Below, piece after piece: positions 1 to 9,472 of a DNA stretch of 64,000 bases. Within the stretch, counting starts at the first letter, position 1; each line of letters begins with the position of its first letter. A program made the translations under genes and the position numbers. The stretch lies in assembly GCF_001308015.1 (NCBI RefSeq), contig NZ_LGYH01000007.1, positions 1 to 64,000 on the forward strand, in the 5' to 3' direction. A model generated the notes under the pieces. That model did not search any database and had not been told where the DNA came from. It worked only from the letters and a program-made list of their open reading frames with translations. This stretch comes from Neisseria sp. 83E34. Lineage in GTDB: Bacteria > Pseudomonadota > Gammaproteobacteria > Burkholderiales > Neisseriaceae.

Positions 1-125
1 TAATCTGTATTGTTAAAGAGCGCGAACCAATCAAAACAGCTTGTGCTATAATAACCAGTTCGTGAATCACTGCAGCAGCAGCGAAGAAACCGAACTATAC
101 CCAACAACCCAACCAGCGTCAACAC
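1..125 (-). promoter_or_regulatory. rRNA operon promoter and boxA leader, operon off the left edge
   Basis: Read on the minus strand there is a -35 TTGACG (117-122), a 17-bp spacer and a -10 TATAGT (94-99), with A+T-rich sequence upstream. Further down, at 11-22, is CGCTCTTTAACA, one base from the rRNA antitermination boxA consensus TGCTCTTTAACA. A strong promoter followed by boxA is the layout of bacterial rrn leaders, so the 16S rRNA gene should begin just beyond base 1, reading leftwards. The rRNA itself is not in the window. Confidence 0.75.
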
Positions 126-730
126 CCAAAACAACTCAAATATACCCAACAAACACTAAACAAATGTTTTATATGAGAATTTAGTTTACAGCCTGTTTAT
201 TAATATAACTTCTATAAATAAATTTACTCAAGAATTTCTGGAACTTTCGATAAATTATGGAAGAAATTGAAATGGAAGAAATTGAAGAGCCTTCCACGCA
301 ATAACATCACAGCAAACTATAAAGTGGATCCAGGACAAAATTTTAGAATAGCTTCCACAGAAAAACTAAATATAGCTTAGCCCACTTAGTCCACCCCAAC
401 AGCTTCTAACATCAAGTATTTCCAAACGTAACAGCAAAATTTATATGAAATATCCTTCACAATCGTAGGCTTAAAGAACACCTCAATAAAAATAAATTAT
501 TTAAAGTTTTATTTAGATAATGTTATCTATTCCAACTACTCGAGGTTATAATAGTCTAATTTAAGCGTAGGCCATTAAAACATTTATACAACAACCATGA
601 CACGATCAAGTTGCCTTGTGAAAATAGTTGTATTAATCACCACATTGATGGTATTTAAAATTTCTAAAACTCTATCATTTAGGGTCTTTATCATTACCAA
701 TTAACTTTTTTCATTCCATTAAAATCAAAA
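126..730. other. A+T-rich intergenic stretch, no gene seen
   Basis: About 600 bp between the rrn promoter and thrB. It is A+T-rich and has stop codons in all frames. A short imperfect direct repeat of GGAAGAAATTGAA lies near 258-290. No DUS, tRNA or convincing hairpin was seen. The 3' part presumably carries the thrB promoter, but no clear -35/-10 pair stands out. Confidence 0.5.
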
Positions 731-1654
731 ATGTCTGTTTATACCAATGTTTCTAATGATGAAATATATGACCTTTTAACATTTTATGAGTTAGGTCATT
801 TTGTTTCTTTACAAGGCATCGCTCAAGGTGTAACCAATAGTAATTATTTTTTAACAACCACTTTAGGTAAATACGTATTAACGATATTCGAAACATTGCA
901 ACAACAAGAACTTCCTTTTTTTCTTCTATTAAAAAAACACTTAAATGAGTCTGGCGTCGCATGCCCTTTGCCTATACAAAGAAAGGACGACAAGTTTGAC
1001 TCAACACTAGCAGGAAAACCCGCGTGTATTGTCAGCTGCTTAAGCGGTAGTAATATCAGTTGGCCAACTGATTCCCAATGTTTTAATACTGGCGTTATGC
1101 TTGCCAAAATGCATCTTGCAGGTCAATCCTTTCCTATGCGCATGAACAACCCCAGGCACATAGAATGGTGGAAAAAATCTGCTGAAAAATTGTTACCTGT
1201 ATTAGAGAATAGTGACGCGCAACTCTTGGAATCTGAGATTGCTTATATTGATAAACACTTTTCTTGTTCCCTTAACTTACCCAGCGGCATTATTCATGCA
1301 GACTTATTTAAAGATAACGTATTATTAAATGGTAATGATATAACTGGATTTATTGATTTTTATTATGCTTGCAATGGTAATTTTATGTATGACTTAGCCA
1401 TTGCAATTAATGACTGGGCTCGCACTTCCCAAAATTTAATTGATCCACAATTAAAGGCTGCATTTTTTCAAGGCTATGAAAGTGTCCGTCCCATCAGTAA
1501 CACAGAAAAAAACTACTTCCCAATAGCGCAACGTGCTGGCTGTGTTCGCTTCTGGGTGTCGAGATTATTAGACTTTTATTTCCCACAAGAAGGTGAGATG
1601 ACTTTTATTAAGGATCCTAATACATTCCGTGACTTATTATTATCACTAAAATAA
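731..1654 (+). CDS. thrB: homoserine kinase, APH-fold type
   Basis: Phosphorylates L-homoserine in the cytoplasm, the step before threonine synthase. The 307-aa length and the opening SVYTNVS match the ThrB type that has the aminoglycoside-phosphotransferase fold rather than the GHMP-kinase fold. Visible catalytic elements are the Brenner-type motif H189-x-D191...N196 and the metal-binding D209 in F-I-D-F. The conserved end R-L-L-D-F-Y-F-P is also present. It stands alone, with no thrA or thrC beside it. The start at 731 has only a weak ribosome binding site, but similarity begins right there. The codons are strongly A/T-biased compared with genes after 11.8 kb. The assignment is secure; the regulation is unknown. 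Confidence 0.93.
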   Translation: MSVYTNVSNDEIYDLLTFYELGHFVSLQGIAQGVTNSNYFLTTTLGKYVLTIFETLQQQELPFFLLLKKHLNESGVACPLPIQRKDDKFDSTLAGKPACIVSCLSGSNISWPTDSQCFNTGVMLAKMHLAGQSFPMRMNNPRHIEWWKKSAEKLLPVLENSDAQLLESEIAYIDKHFSCSLNLPSGIIHADLFKDNVLLNGNDITGFIDFYYACNGNFMYDLAIAINDWARTSQNLIDPQLKAAFFQGYESVRPISNTEKNYFPIAQRAGCVRFWVSRLLDFYFPQEGEMTFIKDPNTFRDLLLSLK

Positions 1655-1788
1655 ACTTCCTCATTCGTGTAAAGATGAGAAAATGGCTAGTAAATAATAA
1701 ATTTAGACTAAATTTTAGCTCAGTGCTTTTGAGCCCAGTACTTTCGGAATATTCAATTAAACATTAAATAAAGCTTAACGAAATCGCA

Positions 1789-1836
1789 CGCAATGCCTGT
1801 CTGAAAACTATATTTCAAACAGGCATTGCGTTTTTT
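1789..1836 (+). terminator. DUS-containing terminator after thrB
   Basis: An 18-bp inverted repeat (1789-1806 with 1813-1830) is followed by six T's. The left arm contains an exact TGCCTGTCTGAA. The right arm has one change (TTCAAACAGGCA), so only one copy is a perfect DUS. Confidence 0.8.
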
Positions 1837-1932
1837 GGAAAACTAACATAGTAAAGCATCTTGGGCATATCTTCTCATAGTTAAACCACTTACTCAGTAA
1901 CAGCATCATCTATACTCAAGATTCCACTTTAA

Positions 1933-1989
1933 TTTAGCTTAATCACGCAATTAAGCTAAAAAGAAGCGAAACTTAAAGTTTCGCTTCTT
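1933..1989 (-). terminator. two tandem hairpins after petC
   Basis: One 13-bp hairpin spans 1961-1989 (arms AAGAAGCGAAACT and its complement). An 11-bp hairpin spans 1933-1960. They lie directly after the petC stop on the minus strand and probably end the petABC transcript. The T-tract is only moderate. Confidence 0.65.
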
Positions 1990-2009
1990 CTAAATATAAC
2001 CTACTAAAG

Positions 2010-2795
2010 TCAGTGTACATCTTTCCAATATTCTTTTTTCAGGAAATATGCCAGAGGAAGCATAACAGCAAATAAGAATATCATGACAATGTAACCTAAC
2101 TGCTTACGTTGCAATTGAGCTGGCTCTCCCATATAAACCAAGAACGTTACCAAATCTTTAGCATAGTTATCAAATTCCTTTTCAATAACTTTACCATCAG
2201 GTGTACGGCGGCTATGTAAACCTGTTGTTTCCCAATGAAGCTTTGGTACCAGAACGCCATGCTCGTCCTTAACCCATACAGGCTGACCTTTATCATCTAA
2301 CTCAACTGCTTTAACACCCTGTTGCTCCCATAAAGGATGTGGCATACCTACTTTATCAAATACTGTATTGTTCCAGCCTGTTGGGCGAGTTGGATCTTTA
2401 TAAAACCCTCTTAGATAAGCATATAAATAATCTGCCCCTCTGGAACGTGCAATCAATGTTAGATCAGGTGGTTCTGCACCAAACCATTTTTTCGCATCAG
2501 TAGGCGCCATGGCAGATTGCATCACATCACCAACTTTATCAGTAGTAAACATCAGATTCGTTTTGATTTGATCTTCAGTCAGCCCAATGTCTTGCAACCG
2601 GTTAAAACGCATGCCTGTAGCAGAATGGCATGAAAGACAGTAATTCGTGAAAATCTGCGCGCCTCGCTGCAAAGCCACTTCATCACCTAAATTAATTTCT
2701 ACTTTCGGATAATCGCCACCACCTGCTGCGGTTGCCATACTTATCGGCGCTGCCAATAACAAGGCAGCAAACCAGTTTTTCCAAGTTTTTTTCAT
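2010..2795 (-). CDS. petC: ubiquinol-cytochrome c reductase, cytochrome c1 subunit
   Basis: Membrane-anchored heme subunit of the bc1 complex, passing electrons from the Rieske protein to soluble or membrane cytochromes c. Counting from the start chosen here (261 aa), an N-terminal signal segment is followed by the heme-c motif C53-L-S-C-H57. A C-terminal transmembrane anchor (about residues 233-252) ends in charged residues. I chose the ATG at 2795 because AGGG lies 8 nt upstream and a typical signal peptide begins there. Upstream in-frame TTG (2813) and ATG (2810) codons overlap the petB stop and are possible alternatives. Third gene of petA-petB-petC. Confidence 0.95.
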   Translation of the reverse strand: MKKTWKNWFAALLLAAPISMATAAGGGDYPKVEINLGDEVALQRGAQIFTNYCLSCHSATGMRFNRLQDIGLTEDQIKTNLMFTTDKVGDVMQSAMAPTDAKKWFGAEPPDLTLIARSRGADYLYAYLRGFYKDPTRPTGWNNTVFDKVGMPHPLWEQQGVKAVELDDKGQPVWVKDEHGVLVPKLHWETTGLHSRRTPDGKVIEKEFDNYAKDLVTFLVYMGEPAQLQRKQLGYIVMIFLFAVMLPLAYFLKKEYWKDVH

Positions 2796-2809
2796 TTTTA
2801 CTGCCCTCA

Positions 2810-4159
2810 TCAAATTAAAGTCGCGAAGAGATATGAACCTACTACGGTAATCGCAACATATACAAAGAATAATACCTTATTGCGTGTACTACTCATGGTA
2901 ACGCGTTCCGGAACTGGAAGAGTTTTATCCTTTTTAGTATAAATAGGCATTAATAAGAAGAAAGCAAAATAAATGATGCTAAGAATCTGTGACACAATCG
3001 TGCGCGTATCAGTTGCTACTTTGGCACCCAAAATACCCAAACCAATGAAAGAAATGATAAACAGTACCAACATCACTTTAAAAACCGGGCCACGGTAACG
3101 AATTGATTTTACCGGTGAACGGTCCAACCAAGGCAATAGAGCAATCAATACTACTGCTGCACCCATAGCCAATACACCCCATACTTGAGTACCTGCAAAT
3201 GAAGGTACCGCACGCAAAATTGCATAGAACGGAGTGAAATACCATACTGGCGCAATATGTGCGGGTGTTTTCAACGGATTCGCAGGGTCAAAGTTAGGCG
3301 CTTCTAAGAAGTATCCTCCACCTTCTGGTGCAAAGAACATAACAGCACAAAATACAATCAGGAATACTACAACACCTAAAATATCTTTTACTGTGTAATA
3401 CGGATGGAAAGGAATGCCGTCAAGTGGGATACCATTTTCATCTTTTAATTTTTTAATCTCAACACCGTCAGGGTTATTAGAGCCAACCTCATGCAAAGCA
3501 ATCAGGTGTGCTACAACTAAACCAACCAACACTAAAGGAACCGCAATCACATGCAGGGCGAAAAAGCGATTGAGTGTAGCATCAGAAACGTTGAAATCAC
3601 CACGGATCCAAGTAGATAAATCAGGGCCAATTACAGGAATAGCGGCGAACAGATTAATAATTACTTGTGCACCCCAGAATGACATTTGCCCCCATGGAAG
3701 CAGATAACCCATAAAAGCTTCAGCCATAAGGGCTAGGAAAATCAACGAACCGAAAACCCAAACTAATTCACGCGGCTTTTTGAATGAACCATAAATCAGA
3801 CCACGGAACATATGCAAATACACCACCACAAAGAACATGGATGCGCCGGTAGAATGCATGTAACGGATAATCCAACCACCGGAAACATCTCGCATGATAT
3901 ACTCCACCGCAGTAAATGCAGCAGGCATATGATAGGAATTTAGATTACCATCCGGCTTGTAGTTCATTGTCAGAAAAATGCCGCTGACAATTTGAATGAC
4001 CAGTACAAGCATGGCCAACGAGCCGAAGAAATACCAGAAGTTGAAGTTTTTAGGCGCGTAATACTCAGTTACGTGCTCTTTCATCATTTTAGACAAAGGG
4101 AAACGTGCGTCTACCCAGCCTAACAATGATTTGTTTTCATTATTGGTTTGGTTTGCCAT
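2810..4159 (-). CDS. petB: ubiquinol-cytochrome c reductase, cytochrome b subunit
   Basis: Integral membrane diheme core of the bc1 complex, where ubiquinol is oxidised and protons are moved. The 449-aa protein has the expected multiple membrane helices. G-G-W-I-I-R-Y-M-H-S carries a heme-ligand region in helix B, and F-F-A-L-H-V is the second ligand helix. The quinol-site motif reads P-V-W-Y instead of the mitochondrial P-E-W-Y; the PVWY form is known from many beta- and gammaproteobacteria. The stop touches possible upstream petC starts, so translation is probably coupled. The gap to petA is 18 bp. Confidence 0.96.
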   Translation of the reverse strand: MANQTNNENKSLLGWVDARFPLSKMMKEHVTEYYAPKNFNFWYFFGSLAMLVLVIQIVSGIFLTMNYKPDGNLNSYHMPAAFTAVEYIMRDVSGGWIIRYMHSTGASMFFVVVYLHMFRGLIYGSFKKPRELVWVFGSLIFLALMAEAFMGYLLPWGQMSFWGAQVIINLFAAIPVIGPDLSTWIRGDFNVSDATLNRFFALHVIAVPLVLVGLVVAHLIALHEVGSNNPDGVEIKKLKDENGIPLDGIPFHPYYTVKDILGVVVFLIVFCAVMFFAPEGGGYFLEAPNFDPANPLKTPAHIAPVWYFTPFYAILRAVPSFAGTQVWGVLAMGAAVVLIALLPWLDRSPVKSIRYRGPVFKVMLVLFIISFIGLGILGAKVATDTRTIVSQILSIIYFAFFLLMPIYTKKDKTLPVPERVTMSSTRNKVLFFVYVAITVVGSYLFATLI

Positions 4160-4177
4160 GATTGAGTCCCTTTATAT

Positions 4178-4759
4178 TTAGTCTTCGCCCACTAAGATTG
4201 TGGTATCACTCAGATATTTATACGGCGGAATAACCAGATTGGTTGGCGCCGGAACACCTTTGTACACGCGACCTGCTAAATCAAATTTCGAACCGTGACA
4301 AGGGCAAAAGAATCCGCCTTTCCAGTCTGCACCCAAATCAGCCGGCGCAATGTCGGGACGGTAGGTTGGCGAGCATCCCAAATGCGTACAGATGCCGATA
4401 GAAACCCAAATATTGGGCTTAATGGAACGCAACGGGTTTTTACAATACTCCGGTTGCTGCTCATCGTTTGAATTAGGGTCAGTCAGCGCACCGTCAAGAG
4501 TCGGCAGATCTTTAATCTGCTGCTCCGTCCGGTTTACCACCCAAATCGGTTTACCTTGCCATTCCGCAGTTGTAAGCTGGCCTGCTTCAATTTTGCTTAC
4601 GTCAATTTCTACAGGCGCTCCTGCTGCTTTGGCTTTTTCCGACGGAAAGAAGCTGGCCAAAAGCGGCGTTGCCACGCCGACTGCTGCCACTCCGCCGGCA
4701 CCTGCTGTTGCCAACGTTAAAAAGCGGCGGCGGCTTGTGTTGATTTCTTTGTTATCCAT
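4178..4759 (-). CDS. petA: ubiquinol-cytochrome c reductase, Rieske iron-sulfur subunit
   Basis: Accepts the first electron from ubiquinol through a [2Fe-2S] cluster. The 193-aa protein starts with a twin-arginine type N terminus (S-R-R-R-F-L) and a hydrophobic anchor (about 13-36). The cluster motifs are C124-T-H-L-G-C129 and C152-P-C-H-G-S. By the family rule C124, H126, C152 and H155 are the ligands, and C129/C154 form the disulfide. First gene of the petABC operon. Its promoter should lie in 4760-4883, between it and the same-strand gene upstream. Confidence 0.96.
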   Translation of the reverse strand: MDNKEINTSRRRFLTLATAGAGGVAAVGVATPLLASFFPSEKAKAAGAPVEIDVSKIEAGQLTTAEWQGKPIWVVNRTEQQIKDLPTLDGALTDPNSNDEQQPEYCKNPLRSIKPNIWVSIGICTHLGCSPTYRPDIAPADLGADWKGGFFCPCHGSKFDLAGRVYKGVPAPTNLVIPPYKYLSDTTILVGED

Positions 4760-4883
4760 TTATTTAGTCGTCCTAAATTATTTGGGAATACCGAGCCATT
4801 AAACTACATAATTCTAACCGATTTTGCCTATAGACTTAAAGCATTATTTAAAATAACGTAAAGTTTTACAGTAAACTTTGATT

Positions 4884-5633
4884 TTAAGCAGGGTTTTGCT
4901 CATCAAAATAGTGAAGCTCCACGCCAAAACGGCTTTTAATCGCTTCGCCTAAAGCCTGCACGCCATAACGTTCTGTTGCATGATGACCTGCGCTGATAAA
5001 TGCAACACCTGTTTCATTAGCCAGATGGTATTGTGCTTCAGAAATTTCACCGGTGATATAGGCATCTACACCTTCATCGATAGCTTGTTGGAAAAAATTC
5101 TGAGCCCCACCAGTACACCATGCCAGTTTCTTAATTTCTTTAGAGTTATTTCCCACAACAATAGGCTCACGCTCCAATTCATGAGCCAACATGGCAGCAA
5201 CTACTGTTAAAGACTGGGTTTCAGACAGGCATCCTATATTCAATAAATTTTGTTCTCCCGTCTGTTTTTCTAAAATCCAACCCATTCTTTTAGCAAGCTG
5301 GGCATTATTTCCTAATTCAGGATGTGCATCCAAAGGCAGATGGTAACCCACCATATTAATTTGATGTTGCAGCAAAGTTGCAATACGCTGCTTTTTCCAA
5401 CCAGTAATGGTTACGGGCTCACTTCTCCAAAACATGCCATGATGCACAAGCAACATATCGGCTTGTTGGGCAGCTGCATATTCTATTGCTGCAAGACTTG
5501 CAGTTACAGAAGTCACAATTCTCTCAATTTTGGAACAACCTTCAACTTGAAGTCCATTCGGAGCATAATCAGAAAAGTTTGCAATTTGCAGGGTATCGTC
5601 ACACCAATCAAGAATATCTTGGCGGGCAGCCAT
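4884..5633 (-). CDS. Nif3-like dinuclear metal centre protein
   Basis: Member of the NIF3/YbgI family (usual bacterial length about 250 aa; here 249). These proteins form a toroidal hexamer with a two-metal site per subunit, and their physiological role is not settled. Visible family signatures are L-V-H-H-G-M-F-W (about 62-69), with metal-binding histidines, and the C-terminal S-A-G-H-H-A-T-E-R-Y-G-V, which supplies more ligands. The start at 5633 is supported by AGGAG 7 nt upstream. One exact DUS lies inside the gene at 5220-5231. It precedes petA on the same strand, but a 124-bp gap separates them. Confidence 0.88.
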   Translation of the reverse strand: MAARQDILDWCDDTLQIANFSDYAPNGLQVEGCSKIERIVTSVTASLAAIEYAAAQQADMLLVHHGMFWRSEPVTITGWKKQRIATLLQHQINMVGYHLPLDAHPELGNNAQLAKRMGWILEKQTGEQNLLNIGCLSETQSLTVVAAMLAHELEREPIVVGNNSKEIKKLAWCTGGAQNFFQQAIDEGVDAYITGEISEAQYHLANETGVAFISAGHHATERYGVQALGEAIKSRFGVELHYFDEQNPA

Positions 5634-5767
5634 TTCGCAGCTCCTTTCACAAATATCGGTTTCTTAAATAGGCCTATCTGATAGGATAAAATTTGAATTA
5701 TTTATTCTACATTGACACGTTTAGTCTTACAAAACTATACAACGTATAATTTCGCTACTCTACCTCG

Positions 5768-5798
5768 AATGCCTGTCTGAAAAATTCAGACAGGCATT
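5768..5798 (-). terminator. paired DUS hairpin after truA
   Basis: Two exact DUS in inverted orientation, with 14-bp arms (5768-5781 and 5785-5798), lie 6 nt after the truA stop. There is no clear T-tract on either side. Confidence 0.6.
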
Positions 5799-5803
5799 AT
5801 CTT

Positions 5804-6625
5804 TTACACAGACCAAAGCCAATCCGGTATCGGCGGTGTCTTCACGCCCCATTTATCAGGATAATCCACACCTGTTAGGTATAAACCGTCAGGCATAAAC
5901 GTAGGCGGTGCTTTCACACGGCTTTTTTCTGCAATCAAATCTTTAAATTGCTGTACAGTTAATCGCCCACTTCCTACATATACCAGCGCCCCCACTATAT
6001 TTCGAACCATATGATGCAAAAACGCATTACCATGCAAATCCAACATCATCAAAGAAGGCCGACCGCTTAATTTCGCACTATAAAGCGTTTTAACCGGAGA
6101 CTTCGCCTGGCACTGCGATGCTCGAAAACTAGAGAAATCGTGCTCCCCCACCAAACAAGCAACCGCCTCTTGCATCACACCTATATCTAACACATTATGC
6201 GTCCACCCCACCTTACCTATTAACAAGGGTGAGCGAACAGCAGAAGATTGCAAAACATAACGGTAACGGCGACCGGTCGCATCAAAACGCGCATGAAAGT
6301 GCGAATCTACTTCTATTGCCCGCAACACCGCCAAACCTTGCGGTAAATAAGTATTCACACCACGTACCCAAGCTTGCGGTGGACGCTTTACCAAAGCATC
6401 AAAATGAACCACTTGAGCGCTTGCATGCACGCCCGTATCGGTTCTACCCGCTGCAACAACGTTAATTGGTTCGCCTGCAATATTGCTGATTGCTTGCTCT
6501 AGTGCTTTTTGAACTGTTAATACACCCTCAGCCTGTTTTTGCCATCCAAAAAATCGGCTACCATCATAAGACAATATCAGCGCCCATCTTTGCCTATATT
6601 CATCAATCTCAATTGTCTTATCCAT
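5804..6625 (-). CDS. truA: tRNA pseudouridine synthase A
   Basis: Converts uridines 38-40 of the tRNA anticodon arm to pseudouridine. The 273-aa protein has the family catalytic motif G-R-T-D-T-G-V-H-A (about 60-68) with its nucleophilic aspartate, an N-terminal [12 protein letters not shown] strand, and the late motif H-H-M-V-R-N-I-V-G. The start at 6625 has only a weak ribosome binding site (TTGGAA), but the similarity begins within a few residues of it. Downstream of fimV on the same strand, separated by a terminator. Confidence 0.95.
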   Translation of the reverse strand: MDKTIEIDEYRQRWALILSYDGSRFFGWQKQAEGVLTVQKALEQAISNIAGEPINVVAAGRTDTGVHASAQVVHFDALVKRPPQAWVRGVNTYLPQGLAVLRAIEVDSHFHARFDATGRRYRYVLQSSAVRSPLLIGKVGWTHNVLDIGVMQEAVACLVGEHDFSSFRASQCQAKSPVKTLYSAKLSGRPSLMMLDLHGNAFLHHMVRNIVGALVYVGSGRLTVQQFKDLIAEKSRVKAPPTFMPDGLYLTGVDYPDKWGVKTPPIPDWLWSV

Positions 6626-6681
6626 ATATTATTGCATTCCAAAATTCTCTTAAAAATCTAACCGACAAGCATCATACAGAA

Positions 6682-6708
6682 AAAAGCCTGAGCTTGACTC
6701 AGGCTTTT
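6682..6708 (-). terminator. rho-independent terminator of fimV
   Basis: An 11-bp stem (6682-6692 with 6698-6708, arm AAAAGCCTGAG) runs into a T-tract on the minus strand, 25 nt after the fimV stop. A single exact DUS (6721-6732) abuts the stop codon and is not part of this stem. Confidence 0.85.
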
Positions 6709-6732
6709 CTGAAACATCTTTTCAGACAGGCA

Positions 6733-8583
6733 TTAACCTAATTCTGCCAACAGTGCTTTAGATTTGGCCAGAATATCACCGCTGGCCTCCTCTACCAACT
6801 CATTTAATGTTTCGCGAGCGGCATCAGGGTCACCAATCTCAATGTACATTTGAGCCAGTTCATATTTAGCTTCCAAGGGTGCCGTCATACCCACAGACTC
6901 TGAAACAAAACCTACATTTCCATCAGCATCCCCAAATTGAACGCTATCCCATTCAATAACGGTGTCATCATCTGCTTCTGTAATATGTGTATTAGAGAAA
7001 TCTTCTTCAGCTGCAGCATCACCCGCATCCACAACCAATCCAGATTGATCAAGGCTTAACGGATCTTCATCATCTTCAGGTTGGATTTCCACTTGCTGAG
7101 CTTCCGACTCCACATCCGACACAGAGAAAGTATGGGCATCTTCTGCTTTTGGCTCTTCTACTGCTTGAACTGATTCAACGACCTCAAGCTGTTCTTCTAC
7201 TTGCCCTTCACTGACTACAGATGATTCAAACGTTGTAGCAGCAGGAGTAGTTTCAACTTCTTCAGGAGCAACATCAACTTCTTCAGAAATAGGAGATGCT
7301 TCAACCGCTAAAACTTCTTCCGTTTCTTCAAGCACTTCCTCTGCCACTTCTGCATGGGCGGACTCTTCCGGCAAATCAAACTCTAACGGAGCATGCTTAC
7401 CTTCTTCAGCATCAGCTATACGAGAAGAAGACTCATCATCTTCGCTTACTGCAACCTCTACATCAACAATATCTTCTTCTGCCTCAACTTTTACAGCTGT
7501 CGGTTCTTCTTCATAGATACTATCAGTCGACTCAATCTCGTCCCAATTTGCATCACGGCGCTTATTGGTTTCTTCATCGTTTGTTACCGCACTGCTAACA
7601 ATACCGCCTTGATCATCTAGTGCACTCAAGTCGATATCTACTTCGCCAGCAGGCACTTCTTTAGGTTGTTTCGCCTGCTCTACATCACTGAAAAAGATAC
7701 TCTCTTCTTCATCCTTAACTTCAGATGCAGCCGCCGTACCAGTAACTGGTGCAACTGTTTGCGTTGTTTTTTCTATAGGCTCAGGCTCTTTTAGATCCTC
7801 GTCAACAAGAACACCCTTAGGTTCTTTATTGCCTTTCATTTTGTTGAAGATAAACAACCCCAACAAACCGATGCCTAATAAAACTACCCATAGCAAAGAT
7901 GATCTGCTTTTTTCTTTCTCTTCTGCTTCCACAGGAGGTAAAGCTTCTGCTTTTTCCTTATCGGTTTGCTCCGCTTGGGCCGGCTGAGTTTTTTTAGCAA
8001 CTTCCGCTGAAGCTGCTGATGGCTGTACGGCTGAAGCAGTTTTCGGAGCAACAACCTCTTCTGCTTTCTGCACCGGTTTTACCGGAACATTTTCTGATGC
8101 TTTTATTTCTACCGGCTTTTTCTCTTCGGCAGACTTGGGCAATTCAACAGGTTTAACCGGCTCTACAGTTTTCGGCTCTACAGGAACAATGGCGGGAAAT
8201 TGCTTAACTTGGCTTGCAGCTGAATCTGAAGCAGGAGGTGCTGTTCTTTTATCAATAGCAGGCTGCCCATCCAGCTTAGATAACTCAAGTGATGAAGGTA
8301 TGACCAATACCTCGCCCGCACGGATAAAATTAATATTGCCGTTTTTGAAGGCTCTGGGATTGGCTTTAACCAATGCTCGGATTGTTTCGTTCAAGCTTGC
8401 ATCAGCGGGGCGGAAACGGGCGGCGATCTGAGCCAAAGTTTCACCTTGGCGAACAGTATAATGACCCTTTTCCTGCTTCGCAGAAGCATCCGGCATATTT
8501 GTTTCCGGAGCAGCAACCGCACCCAAAGAAACAATCATAGAAACGGATAATGCGATCAGTTTTATACGACTGTTGATTTTCAA
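6733..8583 (-). CDS. fimV: FimV/TspA-like peptidoglycan-binding inner membrane protein
   Basis: FimV-family proteins act in type IV pilus assembly and cell-pole organisation; the neisserial homologue is known as TspA. Seen in order: a signal or anchor segment, a LysM module (about residues 42-95, Y-T-V-R-Q-G-E-T-L), a Pro/Lys/Ala-rich stretch, one transmembrane helix (about 228-247), and a long Glu/Asp-rich cytoplasmic region. The C-terminal FimV helical module contains L-A-Q-M-Y-I-E-I-G-D. I place the start at a TTG (8583), because AGGGGG sits 6 nt upstream of it. A GTG nine codons earlier has no comparable site. The product is 616 aa. Confidence 0.85.
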   Translation of the reverse strand: MKINSRIKLIALSVSMIVSLGAVAAPETNMPDASAKQEKGHYTVRQGETLAQIAARFRPADASLNETIRALVKANPRAFKNGNINFIRAGEVLVIPSSLELSKLDGQPAIDKRTAPPASDSAASQVKQFPAIVPVEPKTVEPVKPVELPKSAEEKKPVEIKASENVPVKPVQKAEEVVAPKTASAVQPSAASAEVAKKTQPAQAEQTDKEKAEALPPVEAEEKEKSRSSLLWVVLLGIGLLGLFIFNKMKGNKEPKGVLVDEDLKEPEPIEKTTQTVAPVTGTAAASEVKDEEESIFFSDVEQAKQPKEVPAGEVDIDLSALDDQGGIVSSAVTNDEETNKRRDANWDEIESTDSIYEEEPTAVKVEAEEDIVDVEVAVSEDDESSSRIADAEEGKHAPLEFDLPEESAHAEVAEEVLEETEEVLAVEASPISEEVDVAPEEVETTPAATTFESSVVSEGQVEEQLEVVESVQAVEEPKAEDAHTFSVSDVESEAQQVEIQPEDDEDPLSLDQSGLVVDAGDAAAEEDFSNTHITEADDDTVIEWDSVQFGDADGNVGFVSESVGMTAPLEAKYELAQMYIEIGDPDAARETLNELVEEASGDILAKSKALLAELG

Positions 8584-8923
8584 AACTTGCCCCCTAAGCT
8601 GGATTTTCACGTATACACATTCATGCAGAAATCATTACCCATGACTCTGCGAAATTTGATAGCAATTTAAAATAACTCCCTTATGATATATTTGATTAGG
8701 CTGCATTGCCAAGCAAACTTGATATTTTTACTCCGATTATAATGACCGATTGCAACTTAAACGCTACTTTAAATTTCTATTAAAGTAGTTTAGGCGAATA
8801 GAGATATCCACCCTAAGCTTTCTTAACATATCTTGATGCCCAAGCTCTTTCTACTCTGTTATGATACTTATCTATTTACACGAACTTATCGTTGGTTATT
8901 GATTAAAGCGATTTTCTATCATT
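8584..8923. promoter_or_regulatory. divergent intergenic region between fimV and yciB
   Basis: 340 bp between divergent genes, so it should hold both promoters. A 9-bp inverted repeat (arms CTACTTTAA at 8764-8772 and its complement at 8780-8788) could be an operator or a leader hairpin. No DUS is present. No strong -35/-10 pair was assigned. Confidence 0.4.
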
Positions 8924-9472
8924 ATGAAAATTTTAAGTGATCTGATTGCCGTTATACTCTTTTTCCTTACTTACACTCTTACCAAAAACATTATTTGGGC
9001 AACTGCAGTTGCCCTGGTAATCGGTATTATTCAAGCTGGTTTCACATGGATGAAGCATAAAAAACTTGATACCATGCAAAAAGTCGGATTAATTTTAATT
9101 GTAGTATTCGGTGGCGCCACTATTCTTTTCAAAAACGGCGCATTCATCATGTGGAAACCGACTTTACTTTTCTGGGCCGGCGCAGCTGCCATTGCCATCA
9201 GTCACTTTATGAAAAAAAACGGACTTAAGGCCTTGATGGGAAAGGAACTGACACTACCCGATATCATCTGGAACCGTTTAGCTTATATGTGGATCGGTTT
9301 CCTTTTTATTATGGGCGTAATTAATTTGGCTGTAGCCTATCCTTTTACACCTGCACGGGAGGCCGTGTGGGTTCAATACAAAATGTACGGCTCAACCGGA
9401 CTAATGCTGGCCTTTGTGCTGGCACAAGGTTTCTACTTAAGCCGGCATCTTCCTCTGGAGAATCAACAATAA
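8924..9472 (+). CDS. yciB: YciB/IspZ-family inner membrane septation protein
   Basis: Polytopic inner membrane protein of 182 aa, the usual family length, with about five hydrophobic helices. Family features include the N-terminal M-K-I-L-S-D-L and P-D-I-I-W-N-R-L near residue 107. Homologues (intracellular septation protein A) are linked to cell-envelope integrity and septation; the molecular role is not established. It overlaps the next gene by one base (TAATG), so the two are translationally coupled. First gene of a rightward run reaching 11742. Confidence 0.92.
   Translation: MKILSDLIAVILFFLTYTLTKNIIWATAVALVIGIIQAGFTWMKHKKLDTMQKVGLILIVVFGGATILFKNGAFIMWKPTLLFWAGAAAIAISHFMKKNGLKALMGKELTLPDIIWNRLAYMWIGFLFIMGVINLAVAYPFTPAREAVWVQYKMYGSTGLMLAFVLAQGFYLSRHLPLENQQ

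Noticed and set aside
5322-5681. 119-aa frame opposite the Nif3-like gene
   Set aside because: Antisense shadow of a well-conserved gene, no family match or start signals.
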